Origin: an uncultured Bacteroidota bacterium
GTDB lineage: Bacteria; Bacteroidota; Bacteroidia; JADZBD01
DNA: 58,028 bases
Assembly: GCA_937924855.1 (NCBI GenBank)
Contig: CALEYQ010000054.1
Span: forward strand, 1 to 58,028
Reading direction: 5' to 3'
Shown: positions 49,810 to 57,966 of the stretch, in pieces
Position numbering within the stretch: position 1 is the stretch's first letter
Layout of the letters: every line of letters starts with the position of its first letter
The notes under the pieces: generated by a model
What the model saw: only the letters and a program-made list of their open reading frames with translations
What the model was told of the DNA's origin: nothing
The model's database searches: none
Position numbers and translations under genes: made by a program

Positions 49810-50172
49810 TTAGTTATTTTTTGCTACTTCTTCGGTAAAGATTTGTTGCTCCGATTCCTCAAGGTTTGGAGCAATATTTAAAATCGAATCAAGCTGGGAA
49901 ATTGAAATCAGTTTGGATACATTTTCCTGGAGCGAACAAATTATCAATGACCCATGGGAATTTTTGCAAAGGCGGTTCGCAACCAGAATGGCACTTAAGC
50001 CCGAAGAGTCACAGTAGCGTGTCTGGGAAAGGTCAATGATAATGTTCTTCACCCCATCGGCATTTAAAACAACCAATTCAGACTTTAACGAAGGAGCAAC
50101 ATTGCTGTCCAACTTGTCAGCAAGGGTTTTGATAACCGCAAACTTCTCCTTCCTTTCTACCAAAAACGACAT
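49810..50172 (-). CDS. STAS-domain protein (anti-sigma factor antagonist type)
   Basis: About 120 residues, cytoplasmic. The STAS signature is VKNIIIDLSQTRYCDSSGLS, with the phospho-acceptor Ser in CDSSGL. It is followed by the usual AILVANRLCKNSHGSLIICS. Such proteins bind anti-sigma factors or kinases of the RsbW/SpoIIAB type when unphosphorylated; no partner gene is adjacent. The C-terminus ends in a Glu-rich tail. A -7 box (TATCTTTG) lies 14 bases upstream. Confidence 0.85.
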   Translation of the reverse strand: MSFLVERKEKFAVIKTLADKLDSNVAPSLKSELVVLNADGVKNIIIDLSQTRYCDSSGLSAILVANRLCKNSHGSLIICSLQENVSKLISISQLDSILNIAPNLEESEQQIFTEEVAKNN

Positions 50173-50186
50173 GTGTAACTTTTTCT

Positions 50187-50194
50187 CAAAGATA
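50187..50194 (-). promoter_or_regulatory. -7 promoter box of the STAS gene
   Basis: Reads TATCTTTG on the minus strand, 14 bases from the ATG at 50172. No -33 TTG at normal spacing. Confidence 0.5.
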
Positions 50195-50235
50195 GTAAAA
50201 AAAAATTCGGAAAATAAATGGAAAAATTACTGGTT

Positions 50236-51171
50236 TTAAGCCTCCTCCAGGCCTCTACCGGCCAGCAAAAACATGATGGCCATCCTTATGGCAACCCCGT
50301 TTTCCACCTGACTTAATATGATGGACTGGTCGCTGTCGGCAACCTCGCTGGTTATTTCAACTCCCCTGTTTATGGGGCCGGGGTGCATTACAACTACTTC
50401 TTTTTTAAGTCCTTTCAGCATATCAAGGGTAAGGCCATATTGCCTGGAATACTCCCTGAGGCTGGGGAAAAACCGGGTTTCCTGCCGCTCCAGCTGAATC
50501 CTCAGCATATTGGCTACATCGCACCATGCAAGGGTTTCGGAAAGGCTGTAAGATACCTCCACTCCCAACTCGTGTATATGGGTGGGGATAAGGGTGGGGG
50601 GGCCACACACCCTTACTTTTGCATCCAGTTTCTGGAGGCAAAAAATGTTGGATAGTGCTACCCGGCTGTGAAGAATATCTCCTACAATGGCTATTTTTTT
50701 CCCCTTAATACTTCCCAGTTTTTCGCGAATGGAATAGGCATCAAGCAAGGCCTGAGTGGGATGCTCATGGGCTCCGTCACCTGCATTTATTATTGGCGAT
50801 TGAATATGCCGGCTTAGAAACACCCCCGCACCGGGATTGGGGTGTCGCATCACAACCATATCCACCTTCATCGCCAAAATGTTATTTACCGTATCAATCA
50901 GGGTTTCTCCTTTTTTCAGGGAAGAGCCCCCTGCGGAAAAGTTGATGATATCTGCTCCGAGTCGCTTCTCGGCAAGCTCAAAAGATAATTTGGTCCGGGT
51001 GGAATTTTCAAAAAACAGATTGGCTACCGTGAAATCCCTGAGCGAAGGAACCTTTTTAATGGGCCGGCTTAATACCTCTTTAAAATAGTCGGCGGTTTCC
51101 ATTATCCGGTTAATATCTGAAAGGGTCAGATCTTTTATCCCCAGTAAATGTTTAACGCTCAACCGACTCAT
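50236..51171 (-). CDS. pyrB: Aspartate carbamoyltransferase catalytic subunit
   Basis: About 311 residues. The carbamoyl-phosphate site is FFENSTRTKLSFELAEKRLG. Later motifs are NAGDGAHEHPTQALLD and VVMHPGPINRGVEI. It forms carbamoyl aspartate in pyrimidine synthesis. No regulatory subunit pyrI is visible, in line with control by PyrR, whose gene overlaps it by four bases upstream. Confidence 0.95.
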   Translation of the reverse strand: MSRLSVKHLLGIKDLTLSDINRIMETADYFKEVLSRPIKKVPSLRDFTVANLFFENSTRTKLSFELAEKRLGADIINFSAGGSSLKKGETLIDTVNNILAMKVDMVVMRHPNPGAGVFLSRHIQSPIINAGDGAHEHPTQALLDAYSIREKLGSIKGKKIAIVGDILHSRVALSNIFCLQKLDAKVRVCGPPTLIPTHIHELGVEVSYSLSETLAWCDVANMLRIQLERQETRFFPSLREYSRQYGLTLDMLKGLKKEVVVMHPGPINRGVEITSEVADSDQSIILSQVENGVAIRMAIMFLLAGRGLEEA

Positions 51172-51737
51172 TTCTTTTTCCGTTTGATGGTTTTCCTAAC
51201 CTTGGCCTCACGGTGAAGCCAAACCTCATCTTTCCCCTCGGTCTCTTTCCAGCTCACTGTAACCCGTTCTGAAACAACCGAATCTATGGTTTTTCCGATG
51301 TATTTTGCCTGAATGGGCACATGCCGGCTCAGGCGGCGGTCAATCAAAACCAATAATTCCACATCTCTGGGACGACCGTAGTCCAGCATGGCATCCAGGC
51401 CTGCCCGAATGGTGCGTCCTGTAAAAAGTACATCATCCACAAGGATCACGTTTTTATCTTCGATTGTAAAGGGAAGCCTCGTCAAGGCAGGAGAGAGGGG
51501 TTTTTGCCGGAAATCGTCACGGTAGAAGGTTACGTCAAGACTACCGCACTGTATACCTTTTTTTCCCAGGTTTTTTTCAAGCAGGGCTTTTAGTCTTTCA
51601 GCCAGTAAAACTCCCCGGGGTTGCAAGCCGATAATAACCGAGTCGGCAAACTGATCATGGACCTCAATTAATTGATAGGAAAGCCGTTGGAGGGTTATTT
51701 CGAAGTGTTCCCTATCAAGAATTAGTCGGGATTCCAT
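51168..51737 (-). CDS. pyrR: PyrR bifunctional regulator / uracil phosphoribosyltransferase
   Basis: About 189 residues. The PRPP-binding motif is VILVDDVLFTGRTIRAGLDA, followed by DVELLVLIDRRLSRHVPIQA and GKTIDSV, typical of PyrR. The C-terminus has an extra basic tail (RKTIKRKKK). In Bacillus PyrR binds an RNA leader to attenuate the pyr operon. Here the promoter box leaves only a few bases of leader, so that mode cannot act at this promoter. The gene overlaps pyrB (ATGA). Confidence 0.92.
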   Translation of the reverse strand: MESRLILDREHFEITLQRLSYQLIEVHDQFADSVIIGLQPRGVLLAERLKALLEKNLGKKGIQCGSLDVTFYRDDFRQKPLSPALTRLPFTIEDKNVILVDDVLFTGRTIRAGLDAMLDYGRPRDVELLVLIDRRLSRHVPIQAKYIGKTIDSVVSERVTVSWKETEGKDEVWLHREAKVRKTIKRKKK

Positions 51738-51750
51738 GGTTGGCTTTGTG

Positions 51751-51758
51751 CAAAATTA
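51751..51758 (-). promoter_or_regulatory. -7 promoter box of pyrR-pyrB
   Basis: Reads TAATTTTG on the minus strand, 13 bases before the pyrR ATG. It implies a leader of less than about ten bases and leaves no room for a PyrR-dependent attenuator. Confidence 0.55.
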
Positions 51759-51779
51759 TACTTTTCCTTATACTTATCT

Positions 51780-51807
51780 AAAAAAAAACCCCGGCGAACC
51801 GGGGTTT
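51780..51807 (-). terminator. Intrinsic terminator of rpsA
   Basis: On the minus strand AAACCCCGG-TTCG-CCGGGGTTT followed by a long T run. The UUCG tetraloop makes the hairpin very stable. It lies four bases after the rpsA stop. Confidence 0.92.
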
Positions 51808-51810
51808 AAC

Positions 51811-53655
51811 TTAGGAATTATCTTCTTCTCCTTTCTGACCTTTCTCCTTTTCCGCCAAATCTGACTTAAGCTGGGAAAGGGCTTCAAAGTCGCCCAGGGT
51901 AGATTTTTCATTGGAATCCTTAAGCTTTTTCACGGCTTTCTTGGTTTCGTTGGAATCGTTCCGCTTATCGGCCTTCTTGGTTTCCTTCTCCTCACGCACC
52001 TGCTCATCGTGGATTCGCGTATGGCTAACCACAATTTTGCGTTGGTCTTTACTGAATTCAATAACCTTGAATTCGAGTTGCTCCTCTACGGCCGCATTTG
52101 TACCATCAGCCTTTTTAATATGACGGCTGGGGGCAAATCCTTCCACTCCGTAAGGCAGGGAAACAAGGGCTCCTTTTTCCATAATCTGAACCACGGTTCC
52201 TTTGTGAACGCTGTCGGTTGTGAAGATGGTCTCAAACACATCCCAAGGATTTTCCTCAATATGCTTGTGGCTAAGGCTGAGTCTGCGGTTCTCAACATCT
52301 ACATCCATTACCACTACCTCAAGCTTTTCGCCCACTTTGGTAACCTCACTGGGGTGCTTAATCTTTTTGCTCCAGCTCAAATCACTGATGTGAACCAGAC
52401 CGTCGATTCCTTCTTCAAGCTCAACAAACACACCGAAATTGGTGAAATTCCTTACGGTGGCGTTGTGACGGGAACCTTTTGGATACTTATCCAGAATATT
52501 GGCCCAGGGATCAGGTGTAAGCTGCTTCATACCTAGCGACATCTTCCGCTCTTCCCGGTCGAGGGTAAGTACCACGGCTTCTACTTCATCACCTACCTTA
52601 AGGAAATCACCGGGCGAGCGTAAATGCTGGCTCCAGCTCATTTCGCTCACGTGAATCAGTCCTTCAACACCAGGGGCAACTTCAATAAATGCTCCGTAAT
52701 CGGTAATAACCTGAACTCTTCCTTTGATTTTGTCGCCTACTTTCAAATCCGGATTCAGACCATCCCAAGGGTGTGATGAAAGCTGTTTCAGTCCAAGCGC
52801 TATCCGCTTCTTCTCATCATCAAAATCAAGTATAACCACATTGATCTTTTCATCCAGCTTAACAATCTCTTCAGGATGATTGATGCGTCCCCAGCTCAAA
52901 TCTGTAATGTGAATTAGTCCGTCTACGCCTCCCAGGTCAATAAACACCCCGTAAGATGTGATGTTTTTAACGGTTCCTTCAAGAACCTGACCTTTTTCAA
53001 GCTTGGAAATGATGTCTTTCTTCTGCTGCTCAAGCTCAGCCTCAATAAGGGCTTTATGCGAAACAACCACGTTCTTGAATTCTTCGTTGATTTTAACAAC
53101 TTTGAATTCCATGGTTTTTCCAACATAAATATCGTAATCCCTGATGGGCTTAACATCTATTTGAGAACCGGGCAGGAAGGACTCAATGCCAAATACATCC
53201 ACAATTAGCCCGCCTTTTGTACGACACTTAACATATCCCTTAATAATTTCATCGTTCGTAAGAGCTTCCTTAACACGATCCCATGACTTGATAGCTCTGG
53301 CTTTGCGATGGCTCAATACAAGCTGACCCTGACGGTCTTCCTGATTTTCAACGTAAACCTCTACCTCGTCGCCGGGCGATAAGTCCTGGTTATAACGAAA
53401 TTCAGACAAAGGAATTACCCCGTCAGATTTCGACCCGATATTTACTACTACTTCTTTTTTGTTGATGGAAACAACTTTACCTATCAATACCTCATGGTCA
53501 GATACTGATTTCAGGGTCTTTTCGTATAACCCTTCCAGTTTTTCCTTTTCAGCTTTGGAATAAGTCTGATTCTTTTTACCAATGGAATCCCAATCGAAAT
53601 TTTCTAATGGGAGCGAAGCGTTGGTAATTACTTCTTCTTTGGTTTCTTCACTCAT
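51811..53655 (-). CDS. rpsA: 30S ribosomal protein S1
   Basis: About 614 residues with six S1 (OB-fold) repeats. The clearest are GTVKNITSYGVFIDLGG, GRVQVITDYGAFIEVAPG and ATVRNFTNFGVFVELEEG. The tail is charged (Lys/Glu-rich). S1 binds mRNA at the ribosome; Bacteroidota rarely use Shine-Dalgarno pairing, so its role in start selection is of interest. ATG 53655 (MSEETKEE) is preferred over an in-frame ATG at 53688 because the latter would be rich in Pro and unlike known S1 starts. A leader with two hairpins precedes it. Confidence 0.95.
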   Translation of the reverse strand: MSEETKEEVITNASLPLENFDWDSIGKKNQTYSKAEKEKLEGLYEKTLKSVSDHEVLIGKVVSINKKEVVVNIGSKSDGVIPLSEFRYNQDLSPGDEVEVYVENQEDRQGQLVLSHRKARAIKSWDRVKEALTNDEIIKGYVKCRTKGGLIVDVFGIESFLPGSQIDVKPIRDYDIYVGKTMEFKVVKINEEFKNVVVSHKALIEAELEQQKKDIISKLEKGQVLEGTVKNITSYGVFIDLGGVDGLIHITDLSWGRINHPEEIVKLDEKINVVILDFDDEKKRIALGLKQLSSHPWDGLNPDLKVGDKIKGRVQVITDYGAFIEVAPGVEGLIHVSEMSWSQHLRSPGDFLKVGDEVEAVVLTLDREERKMSLGMKQLTPDPWANILDKYPKGSRHNATVRNFTNFGVFVELEEGIDGLVHISDLSWSKKIKHPSEVTKVGEKLEVVVMDVDVENRRLSLSHKHIEENPWDVFETIFTTDSVHKGTVVQIMEKGALVSLPYGVEGFAPSRHIKKADGTNAAVEEQLEFKVIEFSKDQRKIVVSHTRIHDEQVREEKETKKADKRNDSNETKKAVKKLKDSNEKSTLGDFEALSQLKSDLAEKEKGQKGEEDNS

Positions 53656-53660
53656 TTGAA

Positions 53661-53724
53661 TTCCCCAATTGGAGGCCGGGGAGGGCATGGGGAAGACTGT
53701 TTTTCCGGGACCAGTGCTTCCCGG
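53661..53724 (-). other. Two stem-loops in the rpsA leader
   Basis: TTCCCC/GGGGAA (53661-53666 with 53689-53694) lies just upstream of the ATG. CCGGGA/TCCCGG (53705-53710 with 53719-53724) lies further up. Both are in the predicted 5' leader of rpsA. S1 controls its own translation through leader structure in E. coli; a similar role here is only inference. Confidence 0.4.
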
Positions 53725-53753
53725 TTATTTTTTCTTTATCCGGAAAAGGGCTG

Positions 53754-53761
53754 CAAAGATA
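53754..53761 (-). promoter_or_regulatory. -7 promoter box of rpsA
   Basis: Reads TATCTTTG on the minus strand. It predicts a leader of about 90 bases before the ATG at 53655, the longest of the protein-coding leaders found here. Confidence 0.5.
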
Positions 53762-53783
53762 AGAAAATTATATTTAAATCGAG

Positions 53784-54512
53784 CTAAAATGGCAATAAGT
53801 TGCCTTTGCCGCTGATGGTCTTCTCAATGCCCGGGTTCCCACGGTAAAAAACATTTCCATCATGCCTGATGATGGCAATAAGGAGGTCGCTGGCCTTAAG
53901 AAAACAATCGCCCGTTGCGTATGAATAAACCCAGGTATACCGGGTGTCCAGATCCCCTGCATAGAGGAAACCAAGGCCCGTGGTATAGGCTGCATGTTCG
54001 TCGGTTTTTCCGGTGACCGTCAGATTGGCGGTTCCCATCATATGACTTAGAAATTTGTTGTTCCAAACTTTTATTTCAGCATCCCCTGAACTTTTCAAGA
54101 AAACATCCAATGTGTCAGTCCTTAGGTAGTTGGCACAGGTAATTTGGCCCGTCCCTTCATGGGTAATGTATGTCAGGTTGGGAACCGAAACGATAACTTT
54201 GGCCCTGGGTTTAAAGCCTCTGAGCCAATAGCCCCCGTTTTTGTCCGAAATTAACAATTCGCCATTTTTCACCTCAGTCTTAATGCCATCAATCAGGTTT
54301 TTGCCAAAAATTACCCTGACTTCAGTAAAGCTGTCTTGCTGGATCTCAAGGTCGACATGGTTCTCAAGGAAAATTTTGGAAAATGAAGGGGTAGCCCGGA
54401 TTTCCACTACCTGTTCTCCCGCGGGACGAAAACGGTTTTCTTTTTTCGAACAGGATACCAAACCCGTGAATAGAATTAAGAAAAGATGGAGTATGTTTTT
54501 TTTCGAAATCAT
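53784..54512 (-). CDS. GIN-domain (DUF2807) lipoprotein
   Basis: About 242 residues. The signal peptide ends at FTGLVSC, a lipobox. The beta-helix-like GIN domain shows SFSKIFLENHVDLEIQQDS, then KVIVSVPNLTYITHEGTGQI and DVFLKSSGDAEIKV, the repeating S-G-x-G/D pattern of this family. GIN-domain proteins sit in the envelope and their roles are little known. ATG 54512 overlaps the stop of the upstream acyl hydrolase (ATGA). Confidence 0.83.
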   Translation of the reverse strand: MISKKNILHLFLILFTGLVSCSKKENRFRPAGEQVVEIRATPSFSKIFLENHVDLEIQQDSFTEVRVIFGKNLIDGIKTEVKNGELLISDKNGGYWLRGFKPRAKVIVSVPNLTYITHEGTGQITCANYLRTDTLDVFLKSSGDAEIKVWNNKFLSHMMGTANLTVTGKTDEHAAYTTGLGFLYAGDLDTRYTWVYSYATGDCFLKASDLLIAIIRHDGNVFYRGNPGIEKTISGKGNLLPF

Positions 54513-55603
54513 TTTCCTGCTTTCAGTTTGTACGCAAATCCTATTTCCATGCCATCGGCACTTGCCCAATGGGATTTCAGGTTAAACGAGCACATAAAAC
54601 GTTCTGAAAAGTACCACCGGATTCCTAGGCGATGGAAAAACAATCCGTTTACCCGGTGCTTGTCAATAACATAAATACCCTTTTCAATGTATAAACCAAG
54701 ATTTCCAACCCCTTGTTCATAGCCTCCCTTTATTCCCGCCTGAAAATTTTCCCCATAACTGATAAAAACCGAATCGTTTTCAAGTCGGGCTATATTGGCC
54801 GGACTATTGAGTAATTCAAGGCCGGCAAACCAGGATGAGTTTTTGCTGAAATTCCGTAAGTAAACGGATGATAAATTCCAGGGATAATGCTTTTTTCCAC
54901 CGGGTGGATTTGCCTCGTTCAGCCCGACCATACCCTGAAAAATCCAGAATGATTTTTTTGGAATTTCCGGCCGGGAAGAATCGGGTAGAAGAGGCTGGTT
55001 GTTTTTGAGATTTTTCCCCAAAACGCAGGAGAAATAGGCCGAAATATAATTAATCCCCAGGTTGGGCATTCTTACTGCGCCGTTTGAAAAATGGGTAACA
55101 TGAATTCCCCCCTCCAAAAAAGCGCCGTTTCCATAATAAAATCGCTCTCCCAATCGAAAGGTAACGTTACCGTTGAGGTGGGAACTCATAACATTGTTTT
55201 TATGATTTTCAGTGCGTTGAAAGGGGGCTGAAATGTATCCGATGCCCGTTCCATGTCTGAGAATCAGTTCCCGGTTCCGTTTCTGGTGCAACCGAAAATC
55301 CACAAAAGGCTGGATACCGAGTGCCCATCCTAAAATGTGGTGACTGGGCCAGGAAAAAAAGTTGGCGCTTAATCCAAAGGTTGGATTTTTATAATCTTTT
55401 TGCCAGGGCTTTTCGGATTTCCCTCTGAAAACAACATCTATTCCTCCTCCCGAACTATAACCCGTTACCAGGTATCTCATGGAAGTATTATGAGGAATAA
55501 CAAAGCCGTGGTAAAAACTACCGCCTATTCCAAAACCTTGGGGTTTGGCATTGAAATGGCAAATCAGGGTCAGCAAAAAAAACAGAAATCCTCGCGTGTT
55601 CAC
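54509..55603 (-). CDS. Acyloxyacyl hydrolase / PagL-like outer membrane protein
   Basis: About 364 residues with a signal peptide ending near CHFNAKPQ. The PagL-type active-site strand reads GGIHVTHFSNGAVRMPNLGIN, holding the His and Ser of the lipid A 3-O-deacylase family. The rest alternates hydrophobic and aromatic residues as in a beta-barrel. It is about twice the length of PagL; the second half adds further barrel-like strands. It would trim acyl chains from lipid A or a similar lipid in the outer membrane. It overlaps the GIN lipoprotein gene. Confidence 0.78.
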   Translation of the reverse strand: MNTRGFLFFLLTLICHFNAKPQGFGIGGSFYHGFVIPHNTSMRYLVTGYSSGGGIDVVFRGKSEKPWQKDYKNPTFGLSANFFSWPSHHILGWALGIQPFVDFRLHQKRNRELILRHGTGIGYISAPFQRTENHKNNVMSSHLNGNVTFRLGERFYYGNGAFLEGGIHVTHFSNGAVRMPNLGINYISAYFSCVLGKNLKNNQPLLPDSSRPEIPKKSFWIFQGMVGLNEANPPGGKKHYPWNLSSVYLRNFSKNSSWFAGLELLNSPANIARLENDSVFISYGENFQAGIKGGYEQGVGNLGLYIEKGIYVIDKHRVNGLFFHRLGIRWYFSERFMCSFNLKSHWASADGMEIGFAYKLKAGK

Positions 55604-55644
55604 AGTTTCGTAAAATTAACTATTTCCCACGCCGGAGGGGGTAG

Positions 55645-55652
55645 TATATTTG
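55645..55652 (+). promoter_or_regulatory. -7 promoter box of mazG
   Basis: TATATTTG, 18 bases before the ATG at 55671. It overlaps an in-frame TTG at 55650, which is therefore unlikely to be the start. Confidence 0.55.
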
Positions 55653-55670
55653 GAAAAAAATAACAAGACC

Positions 55671-56456
55671 ATGAAATCCGATCTGAGTGAAGAATTTTTG
55701 CGTTTGGTAGAAATTATGGATGAGTTAAGGGAAAAATGCCCCTGGGATAAAAAACAAACTTTTGAAAGTATCAGGCATCTGAGTATAGAAGAAGTTTATG
55801 AACTCTCCGATGCCATTCTGGAAAAGGATTTCGAAAAAATAAAAAATGAGCTGGGCGACTTACTGTTACATGTTGTGTTTTATGCCAAAATGGGTTCAGA
55901 AGGAAACCATTTCAGCCTTCAGGACGTTGTTTTTCATGTTTGCGAAAAGTTGATTCGGCGCCACCCTCATATTTATGGTGATACAAAAGTAACCGATGAT
56001 AACCAGGTAAAAGAAAATTGGGAAAAGATTAAAATGAAGGAGCGGGTTGAAAAGGGTAATAAAGATGAGTCCGTTTTGGATGGGGTACCTGTTTCCATGC
56101 CTTCTCTTGTTAAATCAATCCGGGTTCAGGAAAAGGTAAAGGCGGTTGGATTTGATTGGGAAAGAGTAGAGGATGTGTCGGCGAAGGTTAAAGAGGAATG
56201 GGCCGAGTTGGAAAAGGAAATTGAAGAAGGGAATAAGGATGGGGCCGAGGAGGAATTTGGGGATTTGTTGTTTTCAATGGTAAATTATGCCCGTTTCCTT
56301 GATATTAATCCCGAGGACGCTCTTGAAAAAACCAATCGGAAGTTTATTGGCCGCTTTAAAACCATGGAAAGACTTATGAAAAATGAGGGAGTGGTATTGG
56401 GGCAGGTGCCACTGGAAGTACTGGATAGGTACTGGAACAAGGCAAAGGAAAAGTAG
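55671..56456 (+). CDS. mazG: Nucleoside triphosphate pyrophosphohydrolase MazG
   Basis: About 261 residues with two MazG domains. The first has LREKCPWDKKQTFESI, then SIEEVYELSDAI and ELGDLLLHVVFYAKM. The second has VKEEWAELEKEIEEGN and EEEFGDLLFSMVNYARF. The EExxE...ExxD magnesium sites are intact in both. It degrades NTPs, including damaged ones, to NMPs. It ends in TAG. The ATG at 55671 follows a clean promoter box. Confidence 0.93.
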   Translation: MKSDLSEEFLRLVEIMDELREKCPWDKKQTFESIRHLSIEEVYELSDAILEKDFEKIKNELGDLLLHVVFYAKMGSEGNHFSLQDVVFHVCEKLIRRHPHIYGDTKVTDDNQVKENWEKIKMKERVEKGNKDESVLDGVPVSMPSLVKSIRVQEKVKAVGFDWERVEDVSAKVKEEWAELEKEIEEGNKDGAEEEFGDLLFSMVNYARFLDINPEDALEKTNRKFIGRFKTMERLMKNEGVVLGQVPLEVLDRYWNKAKEK

Positions 56457-56621
56457 TTTCAAAAAAAAGCCAGCAGGAAATAAGGCTCACAACGAATAAG
56501 TGGCTGTTCCTGAGAAATTTGAGTGATTTAGTCTAACCTAAAAGGGGTTTCGTCGAAAAGTTTACGGTTTTAGGGCACTTTTTATGGGAATATTTTGGAA
56601 TAGATAAAAATTTTCCAATTT

Positions 56622-57608
56622 TTGAATGTGTTTAAGCCCCTTCTGCCCTTTTTTCTGATTTTATTTTGTTCCGGTTTGCTGACCAGTCAGTGTCAGCCGA
56701 ATACGTTTTTGCCGGCCGCAGGAAACTGGAGTGTTGCCGCTAACTGGAGTTGCGGCTGGATACCCAAAAACGATGATAATGTTTTGATTCCTGCCTCCAA
56801 GGTTTGCACCGTTGATATGGTCACCTCAGTGCTGGATAACGTTAGAATTTGGCTTTACGGGACCCTTTATTTCCAATGTGGTGCAAAAATCAGATTAGCC
56901 TGTAATTCATCCCTGGTGATCTTTTCCGGAGGAACTATGCTGGGAGCCTGTAATGGATCAAAGCTTGAATATTGTGGATCCTTTGTATGGGATGGAAACG
57001 ACGGACCGGTAACGGGACCTGCTTCATATCCGAATTCAGCCCTACCTATTCAATTACTTTACTTCCAGGGATATTATGATAGTTCGGGTTTTAGTGTTCT
57101 TCAATGGAAAACGGCAACAGAAAAAGATAATGATCACTTCCTGATAGAAAAGAGCACGGATGGTGTAAACTTTGAAAACTTTGGTATTGTGGATGGTGCC
57201 GGAACAACCATTTACGCACAGCAATATGAACTTAAGGACGAAAGCCCATTCGTTCCTGTAACTTATTATCGTTTGAATTCGGTGGAATATAACGGCACTA
57301 CCGAACGGGGACCAATTATAGCAGTATCAACCGGAGAACCTAAAGGTAAGTTCCGGATTATGCCCAGTCCATTGGTTTTAAACGGAACCGGCTTTCTGGA
57401 GATTCCCGAGTTTATTACGGATGAATCTGTGAGGTTGGTTTTCTATGATATTAATGGCGGTAAGGTAATGGAGACTTCACTTTCAGTTCCATTTTCCGGA
57501 AGCCGGGTTGTTAACCTGCCTTCTTTGGCAGGCTTATCCAGAGGCATGTACAACGCGGTATTGATGTATGGCAGGGGCAGCCAGTCGGCTAAAGTGCTCA
57601 TCCAATAA
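56622..57608 (+). CDS. Secreted T9SS cargo protein
   Basis: About 328 residues. The start is TTG 56622 or GTG 56628; no ATG fits, and an in-frame TAG lies at 56601. Signal peptide FLILFCSGLLTSQ. The mature N-terminus (NWSVAANWSCGWIPKNDDNV and VLIPASKVCTV) is a surface-protein repeat unit common in Bacteroidota. A middle domain has LLYFQGYYDSSGFSVLQWKT and ends TYYRLNSVEYNG, a Fn3-like unit that often precedes sorting domains. The C-terminus (FRIMPSPLVLNG to GMYNAVLMYGRG) is a T9SS sorting domain. It is the last gene before the rRNA operon. Confidence 0.8.
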   Translation: MNVFKPLLPFFLILFCSGLLTSQCQPNTFLPAAGNWSVAANWSCGWIPKNDDNVLIPASKVCTVDMVTSVLDNVRIWLYGTLYFQCGAKIRLACNSSLVIFSGGTMLGACNGSKLEYCGSFVWDGNDGPVTGPASYPNSALPIQLLYFQGYYDSSGFSVLQWKTATEKDNDHFLIEKSTDGVNFENFGIVDGAGTTIYAQQYELKDESPFVPVTYYRLNSVEYNGTTERGPIIAVSTGEPKGKFRIMPSPLVLNGTGFLEIPEFITDESVRLVFYDINGGKVMETSLSVPFSGSRVVNLPSLAGLSRGMYNAVLMYGRGSQSAKVLIQ

Positions 57609-57623
57609 TTTTTTTTAAACATT

Positions 57624-57655
57624 TTGTATTTCGGACCAAAGGTTTTCTATCTTTG
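57624..57655 (+). promoter_or_regulatory. rRNA operon promoter P1
   Basis: TTG at 57624-57626, a 21-base spacer, TATCTTTG at 57648-57655. Transcription should start near 57660, about 300 bases before 16S rRNA. Confidence 0.75.
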
Positions 57656-57739
57656 CGTCCCTATTTTTTCAGAAGCTTAGTATTTAGACGGAAATAGTAA
57701 GCGGTTTTCAGAGGGGGAGAAAAAAAAGAGTAAAAAAAT

Positions 57740-57770
57740 TTGGTGGATTGGAAAACCGTGATTACTTTTG
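57740..57770 (+). promoter_or_regulatory. rRNA operon promoter P2
   Basis: TTG at 57740-57742 (in TTTG), a 20-base spacer, TACTTTTG at 57763-57770. This is a near-ideal match to the Bacteroidota consensus, downstream of P1. Confidence 0.75.
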
Positions 57771-57966
57771 CCGTCCTTTTTGGAAAAACGTTCATAAAAG
57801 GTTTTAGAATTACTAACCCCGCAAGGGGCAACGATAGTAAAGTTCTTTGAAAAGTTTGAAGGCCAAGAAATAGTAAAGGTCGTGTATTGCAGAGAGCAAT
57901 ACATGAGATTCAAATCCTAAGAGAACAATCTTTCCGGCAAATGTCAGGAAAGAAGATCAAACTTTT

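Larger units (their letters stand above)
57609..57966 (+). other. rRNA operon promoter and leader region
   Basis: A 358-base stretch without a gene. It holds two tandem promoters and, after the second, several hairpins. CCCC-GCAA-GGGG lies at 57817-57828 with a GNRA loop. A ten-pair stem lies at 57881-57905 (CGTGTATTGC with GCAATACATG). TCTTTCC/GGAAAGA lies at 57929-57935 with 57947-57953. AGTTCTTTGAAAA at 57841-57853 resembles a boxA antitermination element. These serve rRNA transcription and processing. Confidence 0.75.

Noticed and set aside
56457..56621. Small gene or terminator between mazG and the last T9SS gene
   Set aside because: No open frame with features and no hairpin with a T run; only A/T-rich sequence and a near-match to a -7 box (TATTTTGG).
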